NCBI GenBank assembly: GCA_048013815.1
Contig: CM106585.1
Location: forward strand, 5,952,001 to 6,016,000
Length of the DNA stretch: 64,000 nt
Reading direction: 5' to 3'
DNA from: Setoptus koraiensis
Taxonomy: Eukaryota; Arthropoda
Position 1 is the first letter of the stretch; every line of letters starts with the position of its first letter. This document shows positions 48,760 to 61,326 of this stretch, in pieces. The position numbers and the translations under genes are program-made. The notes beneath the pieces were generated by a model that saw only the letters and a list, made by a program, of their open reading frames with translations, did no database searches and was not told the origin of the DNA.

Positions 48760-49140
48760 ATGCCCGGACAACGACCGCTTCTTGCTATGAGCTTCCTTGC
48801 CTCGGTTGGAATAACGCTGGACGTTTTAGCCTGCACCTATCCCAAGGGAGCCAACAACTTTTGGCCGCTCATAGTTTTTATTTTCTATTTTCTTGTTCCC
48901 TTGCCTCTCATGATATCAAATAGGATCAACAAGGACGCCATGTCGGCGCCGCCCGACGCCAAGGCAAGAGACTTGGCACTATTCTTGACCGCTGGAATAA
49001 TGGTCTCCAATATGGCCCTGCCCATAATTATGTCCAGAACACTTATCATTACATGGGCGGCTTGTGCTCTGGTGTCCGTGGGCAACATTCTCTGTTTTAT
49101 GACAATTGGCTTGTTTTGCCTGTATTTTGGTGATAAATGA
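48760..49140 (+). CDS. LEPROT: Leptin receptor overlapping transcript-like protein (Vps55 family)
   Basis: A four-helix membrane protein of endosomes, homologous to yeast Vps55. It controls sorting of receptors to lysosomes. It is a single 126-residue exon; human LEPROTL1 has 131. Shared features are the N-terminal MSFLASVGITLDVLAC, then YPKGANNFWPLIVFIFYFLVPLPLMI (family NKYWPLFVLFFYILSPIPY), AMSAPPDAKARDLALFLTAGIMVS (family AMSNACKELAIFLTTGIVVS) and WAACALVSVGNILCF (family GACALVLTGN). An AATAAA lies near 49402. Confidence 0.93.
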   Translation: MPGQRPLLAMSFLASVGITLDVLACTYPKGANNFWPLIVFIFYFLVPLPLMISNRINKDAMSAPPDAKARDLALFLTAGIMVSNMALPIIMSRTLIITWAACALVSVGNILCFMTIGLFCLYFGDK

Positions 49141-49677
49141 AACAAGACATTGCACGCGCACTCTAGACAATCACCAGTTCTACAAATTTGATATTTTAAT
49201 GGAACCCCACACTAATTTAATCTCGTGACTAGGAATCGTGTTAGGATTCTGCATGAAAAAAACTAACTACTCTAACATGTTCACCACAATCGACAAGCTA
49301 ATGTATATTGTACTTATTCAACGATCTTCGCCCATTCTCAGGGTAAACCTAGTGATTGCAACAAGCGCAATTCTGGCCTTAGCTTTATTGTCTTATAATT
49401 AATAAACGTAATTCTCACGTGCCATGCCTGCTACACACCAAAAACGCAAAAACTTTTCTTTTTCACCACTGTATCCATCTTGATATTCTGACGCGCACAG
49501 AATCAGCTGATTTTTGTTTTCTCGTCACTACTTTCACCGGTCCTTACTGGTTTTTGCAACAATCACAATTCAATCTCATCACAATTTTCAATTGTATACT
49601 CTTTTAGTTCAATCCCTCTACAGTTTGCCATAGTTAGATAGCGGTGAATCTTCAACAACAGTCTGCTATTTTGCACT
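49141..49677. other. Spacer between LEPROT and ITFG2
   Basis: 537 bp holding the LEPROT 3' UTR and the ITFG2 promoter. No gene or repeat recognised. Confidence 0.6.
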
Positions 49678-51611
49678 ATGAGAGAAGTTTCATTCTTAGA
49701 AAAGTTGGTCTTCGATTTTAATGGAAACATAGCCAAGAATGCCTTAGTTATCGGAGACGCTGACAACGATCAGGTTAGTATGAGATATTGCATGTAATGT
49801 GTGCCTAATGTGTAATGTATTTAACATTTGTATTTATTTAGATTAGTTACTAAAATTTTCTCATCATTGAATATATTTGACAGTGTAACGAGTTGCTATG
49901 TGCGAATCTGCAAGGAGACCTCGCTATTTTCAAGGAGAACAGTTCGACTTGCTGGGCTAGTGCCTCCAATCTTGGTATGGTGACGGCTTGTGTCATTGGT
50001 GATATTACTAACGTAGGCAAAAATCATGTCATAGCCATCAATACAGAAGGCTGGTTGTATATATTCGACACTGAAATAGTCAAACCTGGCTCAAGATCAG
50101 AGTCAATATCTGCCACAACCACAGTGTTGAACGACACAAACGAACAGCATTCCGTTACTGCTACAGACGCTGATCAGCCGATCAGTAAGGTCGAGAGCCA
50201 CAAGATTTCGACCAATTCAGATCAATCATCTGGTTCTAGCAAGGACAGAATGGACTCTAGTAATGGGAAGGACACGTCAAGTAAAACGGTTCCAACTCGT
50301 AAATTAGTTCCCTTTTATGAACAAAGAATGCCAGCGAATCCTCGAGTGATGCTTCTAGCTGATCTTGATGGTGATAAATTGATTGAGCTCATTATTGGAC
50401 TAACAGATAGAGTTTTGAGAACTTACAGGTGGATAAAGATTGGCGAAAACAAGGGCAAATTAGTAGGAGTATACAAATGGGAATTTGCTGATCAGATAGG
50501 AGCAGTATCGCTGAATCCAAGCTCCCATGACGGATGTCAGGATATTATAGTAGCGCAACCAGGGGGCACTTATGCAAAGTTGGAATGTATCGAAAAGAAA
50601 TCTAATGATAGTCATGGAGCTCATCATTCTGACAACAATAATGGCACAACTACTCAGAGCAACCAGAATGCCAGTGATAACGTAATAACAAAGGGCGTCA
50701 ATATGATATATAATGATGATGACAATGTTCCATCGGAGTATGTAAGCAAATTGACTCCCGAATATCATCAATTAGCCTTGACTCAAATGCGAAACCCCCA
50801 CATAAGTACAGAGATTCTAGGCGGTATAAGGGGCAGTTCCATTGCTGGTAACAGCATGAAGATGTCGAAGGCCCACGAAAATAGCAGGAAAATCTCACCG
50901 AATATTCAATCCAATCACGACTCTATCCGCAACTTGACAACCTTGGAATTAAGTGAGGGAAATACTGATTGGTCGTCTTCATTAATTGTCATATCTACCT
51001 TGGACGGTACTTTAATGCTAGTGAACAAAGATGAGGTGCTCTGGTCCATCCAAGTAGATCACCAATTGTTTGCATTAGATAAGCTTGAGATACCCTCTAA
51101 TTCTAGTAGTGGTACCTCCTCCTTGGATGCAATTGGCATGTCTAAATTAAAAATAATCGATGGCGGTGTATCGCCTAAAACTAACGACCACATAAAGCAG
51201 TACCTCATAGCTTGTGCGTGGGATGGCAAAACTTACATTGTAGACGAAGATAGAAATTATTTAAGGTTTAAATTTAGCGAAGCTGTATCATCGTTCGCAG
51301 CCGGAAATTACTTCTTCAACGGTAGGCACCATGCATCGCTGGTATATGCCACATTTAATAATCAGATCATTCTTTACCACGATGTCGAGCTGGACAACAT
51401 AAAACCTCGTTATCTGTTGGATGAAATAATGAACAATCCAGAGCATAGAGAACTTCTCGCTGATATAGCCAAACTGACCAAGTCTAAAGCACATGAGCTA
51501 TGCGAAAGTAATAAGGAACCTACGGCGGATCAGACACCAATTGATAGCAATCTCATAAGACAAAAGTTGTACGAGATACTTTATGAGTTTCCGTCATTGG
51601 TTAGCATATAA
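49678..51611 (+). CDS. ITFG2: KICSTOR complex protein ITFG2
   Basis: A subunit of KICSTOR, which holds GATOR1 on lysosomes for amino-acid control of mTORC1. Two exons, 49678-49773 and 49884-51611, join in phase 0 (110-bp intron, GTTAGT ... TTGACAG), giving 607 residues; human ITFG2 has about 447. The start MREVSFLEKLVFDFNGNIAKNALVIGDADNDQ matches the family's FG-GAP-like propeller opening. Other family stretches are KNHVIAINTEGWLYIFD, MPANPRVMLLADLDGDKLIELIIGLTDRVLRTYRW, IIVAQPGGTYA, LDGTLMLVNKDEVLWSIQVDHQLFALDKL and LIACAWDGKTYIVDEDR. The extra length lies in two Ser/Asn/Asp-rich inserts between propeller blades (about 50100-50310 and 50590-50950). Confidence 0.93.
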
Positions 51612-52426
51612 CGATCGAATCATCCAACATTTGTAGTCTAGTCACCGATGTATGATATAAGGCAAGTGATGCCTAAGAATAGTATTTTGCATCTGAATTC
51701 CTCTATGAACTCAGTCAACCGATTTGCCAAAGCCCCAAGTTATGAATCAGGTTCACTCCATAACTCATGATTCCCCTGCTCGTTTAGCTCACAAACTGCC
51801 AACCTTGCTGCTGACATATTTTGTATCAAAAGAAGTTAATACTGATCAGATCAGTATAGGTGTTTTAATAAACTTTGATGAACTATCGAATGTTTCCTTC
51901 TCTTGGTATTTCGTTTCGAGCTACCGCATTGTTTGTCTGAGGAGAATCGAAATTTTTAGATTTGGAGCGAGATATAAGGCTGCTGTAGCGCTGCTAAAAT
52001 TTTGTGATCGCTTCGGAAGAGTTTCTGTCGTCAATTGAATCTATTGTTGATCTAAATATATTCTTTGAACATCAAACATGATTTTTTGGTATGGTCACTA
52101 TATGTACACTTTTTTATTTTATAAATTTAAGGCAGCGATATAAATACATTTATACTTTTTTGGTTATGCAAGTATTCAATTCAAAGAGCATAATGAGGTC
52201 ATTTAATATATACTATCGATTGTGCTCTAGTGGACATTATCTTCATTATATACAACAGATATGCATCAAAGGCATTTTAGAACATTATTGTAAAAATTGA
52301 ATTTTAGTTGAAAAACTGGTCGTTAGACTCGACTAAGGCTACCCCTTGGCTGATTCTCAATTGAGTCTGAGTTGATAGTTACATAACACCAAAGACAAAC
52401 TAATCATCATTGTAAGTGTCAACCTT
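51612..52426. other. Spacer between ITFG2 and the dpr gene (convergent 3' ends)
   Basis: 815 bp, AT-rich, with no recognisable gene. Probably 3' UTRs of both genes. Confidence 0.55.
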
Positions 52427-55400
52427 TTAAAACAATATTAGGAACGATTGTTGAATGTAGATGATACAAAATGGCATAAGTATGCAGTAGAGATTTATGA
52501 GTAAAAGTTGTATGTTATTTGCTCGAGCTGATGCTGAGGAAGTTTGAGAATCCGAGCGAACGTTCAAGCCGTTGATTGCTCTGGCATCTTGTCTAACATG
52601 ATGTTCTTTAATGGCACCCGACGAGTAGTATGTTTTATCGTTCGGCCCCTCCAGATTATCCTTGAGATTCTCTATATTACGTTGACGAGAATAGAAAGAA
52701 AATGATTGTTAGTACATTCAAGATTGCACATTGAATTTTTTCTGTGAGAATGGTCAGACAAAAAGAAAAGAATCAAGAAAAAAGAATCAAGATACCGACT
52801 TCGTAGATGGAGCCTTATGTTGGCTGGTTCGGCCGATGACGGTTTGCAAGAGTAGTTGCCTGCATCACTCAATTGCGCATTGTAAAGTTTCATCTTACTA
52901 TAGTTGTTATTGGCATCCCAACTGATGGTAAGATTTCTGTTATTGTCCTTGATATAATTCAATAGATTACCATTGTGATACCAGTAAACATAAATGGGCG
53001 AATTTGTTGTGGCTGGGCTGGAGCTCGACAATGAGGAGGCAGAGAGAGTACTAGTCGGGGCAACTTCGCATTGTAATTCAATGGTGGAGCCCACCACTCC
53101 ATAGTACAATTCTCCTTGTTTAATTCTCGCTTTGGTGGCTACATCAGTCGTGATGTGATCAATGATAATGATAATCAGTTATAGTTGCACTCAATTTTCT
53201 CACAATTCTTCAACATTGTTGAAAATTATTGAATATTGTGTCTTTGTAATGATTTGTCTTGATTGCGATTACTTACCTTTGACGTGCAACGATATGATAA
53301 CGCTCATTTTGGGGTCCGTGGATATCTGACATTCGTAGCTGGTACTATCGTCCATTGTGACATCTTTTATCTCAAGTAGCCAATCGGCGCCACCATCGTT
53401 TATGGACGAGAATCTCGGATCACCTATATAGGTATATTTGCCCGCTGTTAAGATCTCATTTTCGCGCGGTCTCAACCAAGAAACCTAACCGAGTAACCGA
53501 GAGTAATGATGAAGGAGAGAACGAATGGAATTGTGAATATTATTGCCAGCTCAGACACTATTTAATGTTGGCTCTCCATTATGAAAGGGGCCAGACATAT
53601 ATTTAACTTGGTAGTATTGAGATCATAGATGTCATTGTTTTCAACCGGATGATTGTGGGATTATGCTAAGTGTGAGTGTTAAAAGACGAACCGTAATCAT
53701 ATGACACCTCACGGCAAGTTCAACGACTTTCTTATGCTAAAACACGCAGGGGGACATAATATAATAGAGAGAGATGCCGTTTTTTAGAGCCCGCATGCCA
53801 ACAAACATGAGAGTTTATCTTAATTGAGCTTGCATACTGCACTGAAGAATTGATTTCGCTCCCTCTCCTAGCGCTAGCGCTAACATTACATTTCTTGCTC
53901 ACTACTAACTGCTCATCGTCGTCGTCGTCGTCTTTATTACATAATGTTCATATGTGTTTGCGTGAAATGACGTATGCAGCTTACGCGAAGATTACGCAAT
54001 GTTTTTTAAGGAATGGTCGATGATTATTTTAAATATTCTAGAGCGAGCGAGGGCTTACTGGGGAGCGCTTTATATCTGACTGGCAGTTTCAGACACTGCG
54101 GACTTGTGGTGGCACTATTGATTGCGCCACTGCCGTGATAAGTGCAACGTTTGTCTATATGTGTGTAAAACGAAGAAATAGAGCAAAGCAAACCCGTCGA
54201 TACTGTCGATGACAGGTCAAAAGCAAACATTTACATATAGTCGCATATAGCTCATGCCGCGCAAGACAGTTGAAGTGAAACATTGTTGTTGCAAGAGCGA
54301 GAGAGAGAGCGAGGGGCCAAACTAAATAGGAGAGTGTAGTTTTCGCATTTGATATGATTGCATTCGGAAATACTGTTGCGAGTAGTCAATTTATTCAGCG
54401 CTAGTCACTAGTCGGACCATTGACTAGAAAGCAATAACTTGTGCCGTAGCAAGATTGATGCTTGTGTCTGGCGGTTGTTTGAATTCTATGAGACACTGTT
54501 GCAAAGTGTTTTTATTATTGATATGTTGTCAGGCCACAAACACAGCCAACACCATTGCAGCACGGGCGATGGTGTAGCAAAATTATGGCTTCTTTGAATT
54601 GATTTCTGTTCGCGTCGATTTCAACAATTCTTGTGTGTTCTTGTGTGGCAAAAGTGACCCAAAAAGAAGTCTTGTCGTAGCTAATCCATCATATATGAGC
54701 TCATGATCACACACACAGCTAGTTAGCCGGACGACTGTCTACTTTGCTTTTTATCTGCGGATAACTAATTTATCGTCACTCAATCGTCAGCCTCTTGTCG
54801 CGCATCTCTCTCGCACACTGATCTCCAATGGTCGCGTCAAACAATTTCAAGACTCTAGCGATGCATTCCCGTGAGCATCGCTACAGTCTTGAAGGAGCCG
54901 TTAACATGATGATGAGGAGGCTCGAGAATAATCACCCTTTAGCTAATTATAGCTAATGGATTCCTCGCACCAACCACGACAAACAGATGACAAGCAAGCG
55001 AAGAAGCAAGTAGCAGAAACAAGACAAGCCAGCATACAAGAGAAAGGACATTCGTTTTTTACTCTTGCTGCTGCTGCTGCTCTCTCGTTTAATCATCAAT
55101 AGCATCGTACTGTGGCCCCTCTTTTAATTTGCACTTATTGGCTCGCATTTGCAGCAGCAACAGCAGCCATTCGGATCGCTATCCGATTGGGCGGTATAGC
55201 GCAAATGACAGTTGCTGTTTGTCTGTGTGATCAATGAGAAAAAAATCAACTGTCAGTTATCAATTTGGTGACATCAGTAGCTCGAAGCTGAGCATCAAGA
55301 GGCCGAGAGTAGCCACTTTAATTGCTGCTACCGCATCTGTTTTCGTCAGTCATGCTAGCCAATTGTGCCCACTCTCTCTCTGTCTGTCACCGTTGGCAAG

Positions 55401-58400
55401 ACCAGAACAAAACACTGGGCCCCAGATTGATACATCTTTGTTATTTGCTGTCGTTTGTCGTTTCACTGTATCTGTCTGTCTGTCAACAACATCGTGTCAA
55501 AGTGTATAATACCGTGCGCCCGTGCCATTTGAGGCCGCCATTACATCGAATGGCGAATGGCCAATCCGGTTCAAGGGACACTGCAAAAACGCAACAAACA
55601 CACGGGCTCACATCTGGGGGCCGGTGGCCGCTGGCTCGCTACTTTAGGCCAGGGCGAGCTCGCCCTGGCCTTAAGTATCTGGCTTGCCGGCCGGCCAATA
55701 CCGGCGCACGAGCCAGATACTTTAGCTAATGACGGTGCTGTTGTACATTTGCTAAATTGTATTATATTGTCAAGACAATGCCAGTGGCGAGTGACACAAT
55801 CAAGTCGGCGAGAATGCAGCGCCAATTTGCACTGGCGCTACTTAAAGAATCGTCGATAACACACTATTTGTCTCTTGAAAAGAAATCTAGACAGACGGGC
55901 GGACGGACGGGCTCTTTATTGGGCGGGTTCTTTGTCGGAGCGGCTATCGGACGAGCTATTTATAAATAAGTAGCCCTAAATAATCAGATAGAGCGTCGTC
56001 GGCTCCGTCCAAAGCAAACCTATGCCAGCAGCAGTAGACACTGTGGCTGTGCGAGTGGCAAGCGAGTTAATGGCATTTTTCATGGCCTTCATTACGTAAT
56101 GAGTGAGAACAAAATGCACATTATAGCATGATTCTCGCTGATTCTTGTGTCGGCGGCGCTGCATCGCGCTGCCGCCGTCGCCGACATTAACGCCCGCCTG
56201 GCTGCCTTATCGACCTATCTGGCCATTGCTCTCGCTCGGCCGCCATGGGCTTGCCAGCCGAGCACAAAGTGATGATGCAAATTGAGAGAAATTAAATGTC
56301 GTTGACTGTGATACAATTAACACCGAGCATGCACCACACCGCGCTGCCGTGATTGCCCGTTGGTTGGTCGGCTGGCTGGCTGGCCGACGATGGGAATGGT
56401 CATGGTGAATGAGTGGCGTCCAGTTTTGCGCCACCAGCAGTTGCGTAATCAACGACGAGACACATGACGGCGCCGCTGCAATTGGGGCCTGGAGGATGCT
56501 CATTATCATTAGTGGCTGCGGACGGTTCAACAGCGGACACAGTTAAATACAAAGCATTGCAACGCTTCACATTCCAATGAATACCAGCAGTAGTTAGCGT
56601 GGGTTTTGTGAATCTCCGTTGAACATTTAACGGCGTCGTCGTCGTCGTCGTTACTGTTTGATTTGATTTGATTAGATTGTGTTGGTGCACTAAAATCAAG
56701 AGCGCCCTTAATCACAATTGTGCCGCCATCATCAGTGCCAACCAACAAGCTTGTTTGGCCCGGTCGTTAGCTGAATAGTTTAGTTTAAAATATTAACACC
56801 AGAGCAACACCAAGGGCGTCGCTTGGGTGCCGCGTCTAGCCGCACCGGCAAACCGGCTAACTAGGCCGATCGAGCGAGGGGGCCGATAGGTGCTGCTGCT
56901 CAGTTTTAACGCCAACGCTATGGGCATCGCTCCGGGCTGCTGCCAAGCATGTTGTAGCAAATTGTGTTGCCATTACGCTCGGCATTGGGTGCTCCGATAG
57001 CGAAATAGCGGCGAGGAGCTGAACTGAGTTTCAAACTCGAGCGGCCCCCATTTCTGGTCGGCAGCCGACAGTCGCGACTCGCGACACAACTCGTTCGAGC
57101 TGGCCCCTGACACGGTTCGAGTTTGAGAGTTCGAGGCCTAATTCGAGTGGGAGCTGCAGAGCGGGCGAGCAAGCGAACGCGAGAGAGCGGGCGCCAGCGC
57201 GAAAGTGGGCGCCGGCGAGAGGCCCAGTTGAACGTCAAGTATAGATAAGGTTCAAGAGATCATTTATCATTATTTTTTCCCGTCGCTTCACTCGTGCTCA
57301 CTATATATACATCTCAACTGAACATAAAAATGGTCAATCGCCGCGCCATTCATTGTGTGTCCATTGTGCGCCCTTTGTTCTTGCGCCGGGTCGCCTCACG
57401 GGCCTAAATGGGGCCAGTTGGGGCCAGTTGGGTCAAGTTTGGCCGCTTGGCCATTAGCGACACAAAACTGTCCACATTAATGTGCAAATAGAATAAATGG
57501 TGGAGCAGTTTTTTTCAATTTCTGTCCTCACCCAATCTTGCGCCGATTATCGCCGCCTCCAATACGGCACGGCACCAACAACGACGGACACAAAGTATAA
57601 ACGGACCAAAAGTATAACGGCCACGCAATGGACAGTGTACGATATAAAATGTAAAATGTAAAACGTAAAATGTAAAATGTAGAATGTGAAATGCAACAAA
57701 ACGAAAAAGACATTTGCAAGACATTTGGCGCTCGTTGTCGCCCACTGTGGCCGGCGTCGAAGCTTGTGTCACCGTTTCGGCGACAAGTGTCGAGTTCTGG
57801 TTTGTCGGCTCATAACTGAATTTGCTCTGATTGCTCGGTCGATGCCTTCTCTCGACCGGCCGGTGGAACCGGATTGGCGCCGGCCGGGGCTCGAGACAGT
57901 TCGAGCAGTTGCTCGGGTACAAGATTTATTCGACACATTTGGTCGCGCTTGATTGAGTGGCGTTTTTGGGTGGCGCCGGGCGACAAATGACCAGAGGCAG
58001 ATTAGCCGTTGCGTCGGTATTCGGCTCATATAAATATATAATTTCTTTTTTTTATTTTATAGATGTAATGTGAAGAAAAAAAAAACGCGACCGCGCCGAT
58101 AATTGGCGCCCCATTATCATAATCAATCTAATAACACTGTGGGCTTGCATGCGCAGTTCGGCCGCTAACTCGATTGCGACTACCGGTGCACGGATGCACG
58201 ATCGCACTGGTGCGCTGGTGCGCTGAAGAATCGGTGCACTGCAGAAATGGTGCACTGGAGAATTGGTGCACTGGAGAATTGGTGCACTGGAGAATTGGTG
58301 CACTGGAGAATTGGTGCGCGGGTGCACGGATGCTGCGGCCGCGTGGTGCTGAATATGTAAATAGACGTTGCGACCGGTAATAAATAAATACTGCAACAAT

Positions 58401-61326
58401 ATGCACAATATAAACAATCAATTAGACAATTGTCGCCGGAATAAACAAACGCAGGGCCGGCCTCATAAAAGCACTTCAATTTTACACCCAATCTCAGTAG
58501 CCTTGGCGGCGGCATCAACAACTAATTGCAACAACGATAAATTAATCATAGCAACCAAAGCGAGAGTTAGCATGGAGAATGTTGTGAGCAATCCTGACAA
58601 AATTTTTATCGCATATGTATCATATTATTTGATGTCGCTTGGCCATATGCTCATAATGTTCGTGCCTTCTCTTGAAAATCTTGCATAGGAAATGGGATTG
58701 TTCACGGTTTGCATGGGATTCTATCTCTGAGATGAAGTCGTCCGCAAACTGCTGCATTGATAGGGCCAAGCGGGCAACGCGAAGAGGACCGATGTTTATT
58801 TGTTTTTGACACCGAGGCAATTTAACACAGATACAGACACACACATAGGACACATGGGAGGCAGCCAGACAGAGTTGCACAGCGCCAACAGATAAGCGCC
58901 GGCTGCCGGCCAGAGGCGCCAATCTGAATAACGCCATCGAGAATAACATCGCCATCGAATGGCCGAGATGACCAAATGATTTAAGTGGTCATTTTTGTGT
59001 GTGTGACATCATTAATTTATATGGTGTTGATGGTAAAAGTAGTTTTACGACCGTCTACTGTTTGTCAAGATACTTACGATATGATAAGCACGCCAGCAGC
59101 AACAGCAGCAGAAGATAATAAAAGCCAGCGAGATGGAGAGCCAGCGAGAGAATAAAATCACGCCACATCTCTGGCATGAGCAACAACATCAGCATGATCT
59201 ACTACTGTATTCATCGGGCCTCCAATTGAAGCAATTCAAATTTTATGTTTAGGGAGACGGACGGAAAAATGGTGCCACTTTTGGCACCGCCACACAACCG
59301 CACAATTGTCGACACTGTTAAATATCTTTAGATAGAGCCCATCATAAATTAGCCATAAGTCTGAGATTGCGCGCGCGCCCGCTCGTTCGCGTTGGGTCCA
59401 CGCGCTCGATAACGATAGCGGGACGGGACAGGACGGGAAACACTGCAACGAAGGTCGCCCTGGTGTCAGTGGTCAGCGGTAAGGGACACCAGAGAAACAG
59501 CGCACTAAAGAAACAAAAAATTAAGTAGCCGGCACTTCCTCCGGCCAGATTAAACCGAGAGATGGGCCAGATTATCATCTAGATGTGAGTGGGGTCTATG
59601 AAGCGCAACGAGAGTTGCACAAGCGGTTGACTCGGGTGCTCGCCACTGTTCGCGGCTCAGCAATCACTAAACTGTAAATTTGAAAACCTCCAATCGGCCA
59701 GAGTGAGCACTAAGTGCTCTAGTGTTTAGTCAAGTACAGTGGCAGTAGCGCCTAGTGTGACTAGCTCTATTAGACGGAAAATTGGTCACATAACTAGCAT
59801 TTGTACACTTAAATAGACTTCAAGAACCGTCTTGTCGTACACACACAAGCTCCCTACGCATAGCTAGCTGTCTGACGGCTGCGAACATATCCCATTCATG
59901 AGATATGTTCGCCGTATTAATATGGCAGCCGTATTAAAAGCAGCAGCGGCAGCAGTTGCCGAAGCAATAGTGGTAGCGGTAGTCAAAATGAAAGAAACAT
60001 ATTACATAATCCATCAAACATCATGTGCTCTTGATCAATGATGCAGATTTGCCGCATCCTCCACTCCTAGACTAATATTATTGCCCGTATAATTAGGCCG
60101 TCGTCATCTCCGTCATGTTGACTTCCTCTGTCGCTGGCTGACTGGCTGGCTTGCTGCAGCAAACTGCCGCAGTGACTGCTGCAGTCTTGTAGGCATGCCA
60201 ATAGTGAAGACACAGTGATTGTTATTGTATTCGAATGGAGAGGATGAACAGTTTTCTAGAGCTATTCATTGGAATATCTCAAAACTATTTGTGTGCGCTA
60301 CTCACTACTGATAGAGAGAATCTGTCATTTTCAATAATAACACACTAATAATAATGAGCGTAATATTGCGCTCCCATTCAAGCGTCAAATGTATTTAATA
60401 TTATTCACGACATGAGAGTAGTATGCATGACGCCAAGCTATAACAACAACAACAAAAGTAGTTCAATAGTCAGGCAAATAAATTAGATGGTGTTTGTTGT
60501 GATTGGTTTGATGGTGATCGCAAGTTGCAATCACGTCAGTGTACATTGCCCACAGTGAGAGTGATGAAAGTGAAATATGTCAGACACCCTGATCATAATT
60601 AATACGACACATATGCCACTGTGTCACACCAACCAAGTACAATTTGTTGTTTGTTCACCACTACACCAGCATCTATTAGCCAGCCAGCAACAACATATCT
60701 ATCTATCGACGTATTGTCATCGGGCCCATTCAAGTCATATTCATATAGTTATTCAGCTCAAGATAGCATTGGCAGCTGCTGTGAGGGATAACATTAGCGC
60801 ATAAGAGTAATTTATTAAATTTGTCTTGGATACTCACAGTTTTATCTCCTAGTTCATAGACCTTACACGTTAGATAGGCAGTCTTTCCTAGTTCCACTGA
60901 GACGTTCCTGACAATATCGTTGCCAAAATGGGGCCTATGCTTGCTCCAATCGACACTGGGCCTAGATGGTGGCTCGTTCTTGCTGCCACTAACACGTAAT
61001 TCATTGATTGGCAATAGCGCGGGAAGTGCCAATAGAGACGAGGATGAACCGACTGCCGACAATTGATGCAATCCGCTTGTACCATATAATTGGCCAGCTG
61101 ACAATGCTGACACTGCTGACGATGTGTGCTGCGATAGGTAGGTGGCACTCGAGGCGACTAAAGTTGGAAATAACATTGCTACTAACAAGCTTATTGTGAG
61201 ACCTAAATATATAATATGTAATATGTGGCATAAATATAATATCATTGGTTGGTCGGCGGCCCGACATGATCGGTGTCGATCGGATTCGGATTCGGTTTGC
61301 AAGTTGGCAAGTTGGCGAGAAATCAA
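52427..61326 (-). CDS. dpr: dpr-family two-Ig cell-surface protein
   Basis: Dpr proteins are neuronal surface Ig proteins that pair with DIPs to specify synaptic partners. Four exons are read, 60838-61326, 53277-53484, 52800-53138 and 52427-52671, in phases 0, 1 and 1. They give 426 residues, or 399 if the start is the ATG at 61245, which is followed directly by a signal peptide (LCHILHIIYLGLTISLLVAMLF). Ig1 runs RPHFGNDIVRNVSVELGKTAYLTCKVYELGDKT joined to VSWLRPRENEILTAGKYTYIGDPRF and DSTSYECQISTDPKMS, the dpr hallmark. Ig2 has IELQCEVAP, IYVYWYHNG and DAGNYSCKPS. The C-terminus is hydrophobic (NIQLLLINLYCILMPFCIIYI), fitting a GPI signal or membrane anchor. The donor of exon 3 would be GTCGGT, weak; the reading frame and phase favour it. 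The first intron is about 7.35 kb. Confidence 0.88.
54846..54893. repeat. 19-bp hairpin with one mismatch, 10-nt loop
   Basis: Arms 54846-54864 and 54875-54893 are reverse complements except for one C-C mismatch (10th base of each arm). The loop is attcccgtga. It lies in the dpr intron. The stem is slightly short for a microRNA precursor, but the single central mismatch fits a structured RNA or a foldback remnant. Confidence 0.88.
55641..55722. repeat. Compound palindrome (26-bp palindrome plus 12-bp inverted repeat)
   Basis: 55646-55671 is a perfect palindrome centred on GAGCTC, extending to 55641-55676 with one mismatched pair. It is followed directly by a second inverted repeat, aagtatctggct (55673-55684) with agccagatactt (55711-55722), itself enclosing a GCCGG/CCGGC pair. 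The two structures overlap by a few bases. Confidence 0.9.
57644..57693. repeat. Short AT-rich tandem repeat (aaaatgt / taaaatg units)
   Basis: About six imperfect copies of a 7-10 bp unit (taaaatg, taaaacg, tagaatg, tgaaatg). Confidence 0.8.
58188..58335. repeat. 16-bp minisatellite with degenerate edges
   Basis: The unit tggagaattggtgcac repeats four to five times almost perfectly at about 58254-58317. On both sides shorter, diverged units based on ggtgcgc and ggtgcacgg occur, typical of expansion from the middle of an array. Confidence 0.92.
59881..59912. repeat. 11-bp perfect inverted repeat, 10-nt spacer
   Basis: Arms gcgaacatatc (59881-59891) and gatatgttcgc (59902-59912), spacer ccattcatga. 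It lies in the dpr first intron. Confidence 0.9.

Larger units (their letters stand above)
53485..60837 (-). other. First intron of the dpr gene (noncoding)
   Basis: A 7.35-kb intron, far longer than any other in the window, with GTGAGT donor and TTAG acceptor. No further exon could be recognised in it. It holds several strong hairpins and minisatellites, listed separately, and compositional patches richer in GC (55.5-58 kb). Open frames are short and unlike known proteins. Confidence 0.7.

Noticed and set aside
58052-58521. Minus-strand frames with repeated SAPILQCTNSPVH-type units
   Set aside because: They are translations of the 16-bp minisatellite in the dpr intron; all frames are equally open because the unit lacks stops.
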